From positions 1 to 10,181 of the forward strand of contig JASLMY010000179.1 in the NCBI GenBank assembly GCA_030746295.1: a stretch of 10,181 nt of DNA, written 5' to 3'. The notes below the pieces were generated by a model. That model saw nothing but the letters and a program-made list of their open reading frames with translations, was not told where the DNA came from and searched no databases. Made by a program: the position numbers and the translations under genes. Below are positions 6,176-10,181 of the stretch, piece after piece (position 1 is the first letter of the stretch; each line of letters opens with the position of its first letter). Source of the stretch: Alphaproteobacteria bacterium (lineage in GTDB: Bacteria > Pseudomonadota > Alphaproteobacteria > GCA-2731375).

Positions 6176-7311
6176 CAATTCCAGCCTTTGGAAATGGCCT
6201 CGGCTTCCTCTTCCGGCGAGAGGTCGGGTCCGACCTGGCCGAGGCCCTCGGCGAAGCCGCCGCCATCGTCCGAGCCCCGACCGCGCCCGCCGGAGCCGGA
6301 ACGCCCGCTATCCTCCGCCTCGCTTTTCTCATCCTCCGACTCGGACTTACCGTCGTCGTTCGATCCGCCGCCCTTGCCGGAGTCTCCAGAGCCGCTCGAA
6401 TCGCCCTTGCCCGCGTCCTCGGCCTCAGCCTCGCTGTCACCGGAGCCGGAGCCAGAGCCGCTCGAACCGCTGCCGGATCCACTCGATCCATCGCTTTCGC
6501 TCTCGCTCTCGCTCTCGCTTTCGCTCTCGCCGGATCCGCCCGAGCCGCTGCCACCTGAACCACCACCGTCGCCCGAGCCGCCACCGCCCGAGCCACCGCC
6601 GCCGCCGCTCTCACCTTCGCCCTCTCCTTCGCCCTCGCCTTCTCCTTCGCCTTCTCCTTCGCCCTCGCCCTCACCGCCCTTGTTGTGGACGAGGTAGCCG
6701 TTGGCGACATATTCGTGGCTGCCATCGAGCAAGAGGTTGTAGACCACGGTACGGGGATCGGCGGTCGCTTCGCGGATTCGCTCGACCAGAAGCTCGCCGT
6801 GGGCCTCCGGCTCGATCGCCACCGCGATCGTGCCGGCCGTGCCAAGGTCGCGCCGCCGCGCCGCGGAGGGCGCGGTCAGCAGGATGGTGCCGGTATCCAG
6901 CCGCGCGACGGCGAGGGCCGGGTTCTCCGCCCGCGTCGCCAGCGGATCGATCGCCCGCCAGCCGTCGCGACCGAGAAAGGGGTGCTCGGCGGTGAAGAAG
7001 GGCGGATCATCGTTGAGGCCGTAGAGCTTGCGCTGGCCGAGCCGCGGCCGCTCGATGCCGACGACCCGGTTGATCCCGCCGCCCGCGCCGACCACCAAGT
7101 CGCCGACGCGCACCGCCTCGATCGGTTTCTCGCCACCGCCGGCCATGGCGATGCGGGTGCCGGCGATGAAGCACGACTTCGCCTCTGCCGTCTTCACCGC
7201 CGGCCCGTCGGGACCGATTTCGAACGTGACTGGTGCCACGGCCAAGGCGAGCGCGATGGCGCTGCTGGTAACCAGCCGTCGCAGGAGTTGCGGTTTTGCG
7301 CTTGCCGCCAT
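6175..7311 (-). CDS. exported Hint (intein-like) domain protein with low-complexity Gly/Glu/Ser tail
   Basis: A 378-residue protein in three parts. Residues 1-45 hold a basic stretch (LLRRL) and a hydrophobic segment (about 13-30), giving a signal peptide or membrane anchor. Residues 47-210 are a Hint domain of intein-like (BIL) size: Cys47 in CFIAGTRI, then PIEAVRVGD, block B TAEH (Thr107, His110), block F around VYNLLLDGSHEY, and the terminal His209-Asn210. Residue 211 is Lys, not Cys/Ser/Thr, so canonical splicing is not expected; Asn cyclisation and self-cleavage are. Residues 211-378 are an acidic Gly/Glu/Ser tail, including 11 GE units and 6 ES units, ending in a non-repetitive segment, DLSPEEEAEAISKGWN. 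I chose the ATG at 7311, five bases after GAGG; the ATG at 7314 is too close, and an in-frame start at 7443 would put 44 residues before the signal. It is divergent from the ECF sigma gene. The cleavage product's role is unknown. Confidence 0.85.
   Translation of the reverse strand: MAASAKPQLLRRLVTSSAIALALAVAPVTFEIGPDGPAVKTAEAKSCFIAGTRIAMAGGGEKPIEAVRVGDLVVGAGGGINRVVGIERPRLGQRKLYGLNDDPPFFTAEHPFLGRDGWRAIDPLATRAENPALAVARLDTGTILLTAPSAARRRDLGTAGTIAVAIEPEAHGELLVERIREATADPRTVVYNLLLDGSHEYVANGYLVHNKGGEGEGEGEGEGEGEGEGEGEGESGGGGGSGGGGSGDGGGSGGSGSGGSGESESESESESESDGSSGSGSGSSGSGSGSGDSEAEAEDAGKGDSSGSGDSGKGGGSNDDGKSESEDEKSEAEDSGRSGSGGRGRGSDDGGGFAEGLGQVGPDLSPEEEAEAISKGWN
6493..6528 (-). repeat. (Glu-Ser)x6 coding microsatellite
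   Basis: Six tandem copies of a hexamer, GAG-AGC or GAA-AGC on the coding (minus) strand, encode ES repeats in the tail of the Hint protein. The copies differ only at the third base of the Glu codon. Change by whole units would keep the reading frame, so tail length may vary between strains. Confidence 0.9.
6610..6675 (-). repeat. (Gly-Glu)x11 coding microsatellite
   Basis: Eleven tandem hexamers encode GE repeats beginning two residues after Lys211, the residue following the Hint domain's terminal Asn. Both Gly (GGC, GGA, GGT) and Glu (GAG, GAA) codons vary between copies, so the peptide repeat appears to be maintained by selection on the protein and not only by recent slippage. The plus strand is a pyrimidine-rich run through this stretch. 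Confidence 0.92.
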
Positions 7312-7466
7312 CATCACCTCGAAAGGCAAGGCTTCTTCACCTTCAATAACACCTCTGCGCCCGGTTTCTTCCCTCTGGGCCAAAAAACACCGCCGAGCCG
7401 GACGAAGACGGTCTCGTCGGGTGTTATATAGCGGGTGGCCCACGGTCGACAGCGCCGGCCGATCCT
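7312..7466. promoter_or_regulatory. divergent control region between Hint gene and ECF sigma gene
   Basis: This 155-base gap must carry promoters for both units. ATAACACC occurs on the plus strand at 7346-7353 and in inverted orientation at 7420-7427 (GGTGTTAT on the plus strand), 113 bases from the sigma start and 108 from the Hint start. A shorter AACACC is at 7386-7391. AAC is typical of ECF -35 elements, and the minus-strand copy is followed 18 bases later by CGTC, a plausible ECF -10. The two copies point toward each other, so transcripts would overlap slightly. This may be where the ECF factor regulates both units; no experimental support is available here. Confidence 0.35.
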
Positions 7467-8033
7467 ATGTCCGGACGAAAGCCGACGACGGTGCAGGAAC
7501 AGACACGAGACGAGATGCTGGCCCTGTTGCCCCGGTTGCGGCGGTTTGCCATCGGGCTCGCCGGCTCGGTCGCCGACGGCGACGACCTGGTGCAGGCGAC
7601 CTATGAGCGGGCCTTGCGCTTCCTCCATACCTGGGAGCCTGGCACCCGGCTCGACAGCTGGATGTTCCGCATCGCCCGCAACCTGCACCTGAACGAAGTG
7701 CGCGCGCAGGGCGTGCGCCGACGGCATCTGCAGACCGTCGATGGCAACGAGGACACAGCGGTCGATGGTCAGCGCGAGATCGAGGCGCGGATCATGTTCG
7801 CGGCCACGCGGCGTTTCATCGCCCGCCTGCCCGAAGAGCAGCGCGCGGCCCTGGTTCTGGTCGCGGTCGAGGGGATGAGCTACGCCGAGACGGCGCGGGT
7901 CCTCGAGATCCCGATCGGCACGGTGACCAGTCGCGTGGCGCGGGCGCGGATTGCACTCAAGCAGGTTCTCGGCGGCGTCACCCCGGCCGCCGATCGATCG
8001 CAGGAGAACGGGCATGAACGACGCGGACCTTGA
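7467..8033 (+). CDS. ECF-family RNA polymerase sigma factor
   Basis: A 188-residue extracytoplasmic-function sigma factor with only regions 2 and 4. Region 2 spans about residues 18-86: LLPRLRRFAIGLAG, DDLVQATYERAL (39-50) and the GTRLDSWMFRIARN stretch (59-72) used in -10 recognition and melting. Region 4 is at about 115-168, with RLPEEQRAALVLVAVEG and the helix-turn-helix SYAETARVLEIPIGTVTSRVARAR that reads the -35 element. No C-terminal extension is present. The ATG at 7467 lacks a clear ribosome binding site; GTG at 7491 or ATG at 7515 (preceded by GAGACGAG) would still leave region 2 intact, so the exact start is uncertain. The downstream anti-sigma gene begins 20 bases before this stop, indicating coupled expression. 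It is divergent from the Hint gene, a likely target. Confidence 0.93.
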   Translation: MSGRKPTTVQEQTRDEMLALLPRLRRFAIGLAGSVADGDDLVQATYERALRFLHTWEPGTRLDSWMFRIARNLHLNEVRAQGVRRRHLQTVDGNEDTAVDGQREIEARIMFAATRRFIARLPEEQRAALVLVAVEGMSYAETARVLEIPIGTVTSRVARARIALKQVLGGVTPAADRSQENGHERRGP

Positions 8034-8667
8034 AGACCTCGTCGCCTATCTGGACGACGAACTGGCACCGGACGCAAAGCGGGCCCTCGAGGCTCGCCTT
8101 GAGGCCGAGTCGGAGCTGGCCGAGGCTCTGGCCTCCCTTCGGGTCAACGACGACCTCGTCGCCCAAGCGCTCGACGACGCGGCGCACGGCCACGGCTTGG
8201 AGGCGCTGAGCGGACGGGTCCGGGCGAGCCTTTCTGGCGCGCCGGGGGGGAAGGGCGTTCATTCGCCGAGGGCCGTGCCCTGGCGGGCCATCGCCGCCTC
8301 GATTGCAGCATTGGTTGTCGGCGTCGGCTTCGGATATCTGGTTGCGTCGGAACGCTTCGAGACGCGCCTCGCCCGATTGGATAGCACCCGGCTGGCCGAC
8401 GGCCGCGCCATCGAGGCGGCGGTCGCGCGTGCCTTGGAGAAACAGTTGAGCGGCGAGCCGGTGCGTTGGCGGAGCGCGGAGAGCGACCGCACGGCGGTGA
8501 TCACGCCGGTCCGGACCTTCCGCTCCGAAAGCGGCCAGTGGTGCCGCGAGTTCGTGCGCGTGGTCGAGGGCCCGTCGGATCGCGAAACGCTGCGCGGGAT
8601 CGCCTGCCGCGAGGGCGAGGGCCATTGGCGGCCTCGGATCTGGAGCCACGAGGCGGTCTCCGGCTGA
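8014..8667 (+). CDS. single-pass membrane anti-sigma factor with periplasmic two-cysteine sensor domain
   Basis: A 217-residue protein. The N-terminal cytoplasmic part (1-60) begins DLEDLVAYLDDELAP, the pattern of anti-sigma domains that cage ECF factors; it contains no cysteine, so it is not the zinc-binding type. One membrane helix lies at about 91-111 (AIAASIAALVVGVGFGYLV), placing the remainder in the periplasm. Residues about 134-217 form a domain homologous to the small secreted protein at 5810-6175: ALEKQLSG against ALETRLSG, PVRTFR (165-170) against PVRTYR, Cys177 against Cys86, Cys198 against Cys108, and GHW against GIW. By eye about one third of roughly 74 positions are identical, with a single one-residue gap. 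CAGGAG precedes the ATG at 8014, which overlaps the sigma gene by 20 bases. Inferred role: hold the sigma factor until the periplasmic domain senses an envelope signal. Confidence 0.87.
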   Translation: MNDADLEDLVAYLDDELAPDAKRALEARLEAESELAEALASLRVNDDLVAQALDDAAHGHGLEALSGRVRASLSGAPGGKGVHSPRAVPWRAIAASIAALVVGVGFGYLVASERFETRLARLDSTRLADGRAIEAAVARALEKQLSGEPVRWRSAESDRTAVITPVRTFRSESGQWCREFVRVVEGPSDRETLRGIACREGEGHWRPRIWSHEAVSG

Positions 8668-8698
8668 ACCTCGCCGTTACGTCGCTGCCTCGCCGGAG
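8658..8698. terminator. inverted repeat between convergent genes
   Basis: CTCCGGC (8658-8664) and GCCGGAG (8692-8698) form a perfect 7-base inverted repeat around a 27-base loop that spans both stop codons of the convergent anti-sigma and HprK-PqqD genes. A bidirectional terminator is expected here because only nine bases separate the genes, but the loop is long and there is no T-run, so the assignment is weak. Confidence 0.25.
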
Positions 8699-9897
8699 GT
8701 GCCGAACAGTAGACCCTTGCTCCGCAGCCCGTCGAGAAGCGTGTCGACGTCGGCGGCTACTCGGCCTGGCTCGGCATCGGGGAAGGCCGTCGTCAGAAGC
8801 GCGATCAATTCGGCTGGCGTCGTCGGGTCCGCCAGCAGGTCCCAGAGCCGGGCAGCGAGGGGGTTGAGGTGGTACACGGCAATACCGTCGGCGTCTGTCA
8901 GGAACAACTCGCCGTCGACCATGGTCTGGCCGAGGCCGGCACGTTGTCTAAGCGCGCCCTTGGGTGTCCTCTCGTCCGCGCCGGTCGTTGTCGACGGGCA
9001 TGGCGCCTTGGTTGGCGCATGCGCCCGCGGCGCCGGGTCCCAATTGGCGAAGGCCTCACTCAGCGTCGCGACCGCATCCTCGGCCCGACCGTAGCGCAGG
9101 CGGAAGCACGCCGCCCCACCGACCAGGCGATGCAGACGGTCGAGGATTCGCGCCGAGTCGGCGCCGCGCGCGAAGTTCTGCCAGACGACCTGCTTCAGGA
9201 CCGCCGCGTCGCCGAGTGGCGCCAGCTCGGGCTTGGCGCCGGACTCGCGCTCCAGCAGCACGAAGCCACCGATGGGCGCCCGGCTCGGCCGAGGGGCCAA
9301 GGCCTCGGGACCGAGGTCCAAATAGCGGTAGCGCCGGCTCTCCGGACCGCGGCGTCGCTCTAGGAAGGCCCGTGTCGCGGCGCCGAGGTCGTCGGGCAGC
9401 GGCAGCCGTAGGCGGGGTGCGACGCCGGAGGCGATGCCGAGGTCCGGGCCGCCATCGGAAGCGACACCGACGGCCAAGACGTCGTCGGCGAAGAGGCGCA
9501 GGCCGGCGGCCGCGAGACAGCCGGCGAGCAGGCTCTTGCCGGCCCGGTATCGGCTCGGGAACACCACCAGCCGGCCGCCGAACTCGGCCGCCGCACCGTG
9601 TAGGCAGAGCAGCCCGGAATCGTCGTCCACGAGGGCCCAGAAGAGCTCGACGACCAGGCTGCAGAGGGCGTCGACCGGGTCCGCATGGTCGACGGACTTG
9701 CAGTCGCGTGCCGCCCGCAGGCGATAGCGGCCGTCCTCTCGCGACAGCGCGATGACCGGTGCCGCCGTGCTACGGCTCTCCCGATGGCGCCAGCTCGGCA
9801 GGACGAGAGGCAGACGGTCCAAGAGCGCCGCCTCGTCGGCGACCGCCACCGGCCGGGACAAGCCGTCGAAATCCAACAGCATCGGGGTTGCCGCCAT
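8677..9897 (-). CDS. HprK-related kinase fused to a PqqD-like domain
   Basis: A 406-residue fusion. Residues about 95-285 form an HPr-kinase-like P-loop domain: LHGAAAEFGGRLVVF leads to the nucleotide loop PSRYRAGKS (114-122), then FADDV (136-140) as the acidic Walker-B-like motif. The loop lacks the leading glycine of GxxxxGKS but keeps the essential GKS. A 30-residue Pro/Thr-rich linker (about 286-317) joins a PqqD-like domain at about 318-397 (TMVDGELFLTDADGIAVYHLNPLAARLWDLL, then DVDTLLDGLRSKGLL). PqqD domains act as RiPP recognition elements that bind leader peptides, and HprK-like kinases occur in some lasso peptide clusters, so a role in modifying a ribosomal peptide is plausible. The first 90 residues are not recognised. 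The ATG at 9897 directly follows the TGA of a weak upstream ORF (TGAATG). The gene converges on the anti-sigma gene. Confidence 0.88.
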   Translation of the reverse strand: MAATPMLLDFDGLSRPVAVADEAALLDRLPLVLPSWRHRESRSTAAPVIALSREDGRYRLRAARDCKSVDHADPVDALCSLVVELFWALVDDDSGLLCLHGAAAEFGGRLVVFPSRYRAGKSLLAGCLAAAGLRLFADDVLAVGVASDGGPDLGIASGVAPRLRLPLPDDLGAATRAFLERRRGPESRRYRYLDLGPEALAPRPSRAPIGGFVLLERESGAKPELAPLGDAAVLKQVVWQNFARGADSARILDRLHRLVGGAACFRLRYGRAEDAVATLSEAFANWDPAPRAHAPTKAPCPSTTTGADERTPKGALRQRAGLGQTMVDGELFLTDADGIAVYHLNPLAARLWDLLADPTTPAELIALLTTAFPDAEPGRVAADVDTLLDGLRSKGLLFGTSGEAAT

Positions 9898-10173
9898 TCA
9901 GCCGCTCAAGCGTCCCTCTCTAGTCGGTATCGACCGCAGCCTGGCGAGCCGGCCAGGGGCCGGCATCGCCGATGGACCGGCGCTGGCGGGAGCCGCAAGC
10001 CGTTCAATCGAAGCTCGGGCCGGAGGAGCCGGTGGCAAAGCTGTCACCCCGTCCCCTGCCGCGCCCGCGTCCTCGGGAGCCGACGCCGGCCGCGCCCTGG
10101 CTGTCCGCGGCCGCAACATCGCTGGAAGAAGCGGCACTGCTCGACCCGGAAGGCCCGCTTGGACCGGAGGCAC
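9898..10173 (-). CDS. uncertain ORF directly upstream of HprK-PqqD, possibly the 3' end of a longer gene
   Basis: This frame is open from the right edge of the window to a TGA abutting the HprK-PqqD start codon, which is the layout of a coupled gene. The only in-window start near the edge is GTG at 10173; the frame is open to the edge, so the gene could begin outside. The 91 residues are dominated by Ala, Pro and Arg with no recognisable motif, signal or membrane segment, and about two thirds of codons end in G or C, lower than in the confident genes here. It is mutually exclusive in practice with the plus-strand ORF starting at 9972. I do not recognise it and would not call it on sequence alone. 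Confidence 0.3.
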   Translation of the reverse strand: MPPVQAGLPGRAVPLLPAMLRPRTARARPASAPEDAGAAGDGVTALPPAPPARASIERLAAPASAGPSAMPAPGRLARLRSIPTREGRLSG

Positions 10174-10181
10174 TGCTCGGC
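9972..10181 (+). CDS. uncertain plus-strand partial ORF running off the window, divergent from HprK-PqqD
   Basis: An ATG at 9972 opens a frame of 70 codons that continues past the right edge. AGGGG lies at 9955-9958, somewhat far upstream for a ribosome binding site. The start is Pro/Arg-rich (PRPLPRPRPREP) and is followed by a more protein-like stretch, WLSAAATSLEEAALLDPEG. By hand count about three quarters of its codons end in G or C, higher than the opposing minus-strand frame but below the confident genes. If real, it would be divergent from the HprK-PqqD gene with 74 bases between. No family is recognised; the sequence to the right is needed to decide. Confidence 0.3.
   Translation, partial: MDRRWREPQAVQSKLGPEEPVAKLSPRPLPRPRPREPTPAAPWLSAAATSLEEAALLDPEGPLGPEALLG

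Noticed and set aside
6493..6675. Tandem short repeats that might suggest a CRISPR array or non-coding satellite
   Set aside because: The unit is six bases, in frame, with synonymous differences and no spacers, so it is a coding microsatellite of the Hint protein.
5321..6697. A 458-codon plus-strand open frame ending in long Ser-Pro repeats
   Set aside because: It runs in another frame through the decarboxylase gene, then antisense to the small secreted protein and the Hint gene. The Ser-Pro repeats are the complement of the Gly-Glu and Glu-Ser codons.
7401..7430. TATATA at 7425-7430 considered as a sigma-70 -10 box, and GACGA/TCGTC (7401-7405/7414-7418) as an operator
   Set aside because: No acceptable -35 lies about 17 bases upstream of TATATA, and the 5-base arms are too short to stand out.
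7312..7443. Extension of the Hint protein to an upstream in-frame start at 7443
   Set aside because: It would place 44 mostly charged residues before the signal/anchor segment and cross the divergent promoter region, whereas 7311 has GAGG at proper spacing.
7314..8015. A 233-codon minus-strand open frame opposite the ECF sigma gene
   Set aside because: The plus strand here has clear sigma region 2 and region 4 motifs; the opposite frame has no recognisable content.

Overview
The window is GC-rich (roughly two thirds G+C by eye) and gene-dense. Protein content and codon use suggest an alphaproteobacterium, perhaps of the Rhodospirillales type. That placement is an inference from style (ECF sigma with an anti-sigma lacking a zinc finger, short-chain dehydrogenases, a Baeyer-Villiger monooxygenase, an HprK-PqqD fusion), because no rRNA or tRNA is present. 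I see no insertion sequence or CRISPR array.

Left part (1-5783), an oxidative small-molecule region. Two convergent short-chain dehydrogenases (56-826 +, 842-1612 -) are followed by four plus-strand genes: a deazaflavin-dependent nitroreductase-family protein (1851-2285), a small cupin (2300-2584), a cyclohexanone-monooxygenase-like Baeyer-Villiger monooxygenase with its full fingerprint (2787-4427), and a PLP-dependent group II decarboxylase-like enzyme (4572-5783). Alcohol dehydrogenases plus a ketone monooxygenase would fit catabolism of a cyclic alcohol/ketone or terpenoid, but no substrate can be read from the sequence.

Middle part (5810-8667), the most interesting. A divergent locus pairs two transcription units. 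Leftward is an exported protein made of a signal/anchor segment, a Hint (intein-like) domain with all its expected catalytic residues, and a 168-residue Gly/Glu/Ser low-complexity tail; overlapping its stop by one base is a small secreted two-cysteine protein. Rightward is an ECF sigma factor followed, with overlap, by its single-pass membrane anti-sigma factor. The periplasmic C-terminal domain of the anti-sigma is visibly homologous to the small secreted protein. This suggests a self-contained envelope signalling module: an autoprocessing exported protein, a secreted homologue of the anti-sigma sensor domain, and the sigma/anti-sigma switch. The shared domain and Hint motifs are seen directly; the signalling model is inference.

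Right part (8677-10181). On the minus strand, converging on the anti-sigma gene, lies an HprK-related kinase fused to a C-terminal PqqD-like domain, an architecture associated with RiPP (for example lasso peptide) maturation. The last 280 bases hold two mutually exclusive weak ORFs, neither recognised.
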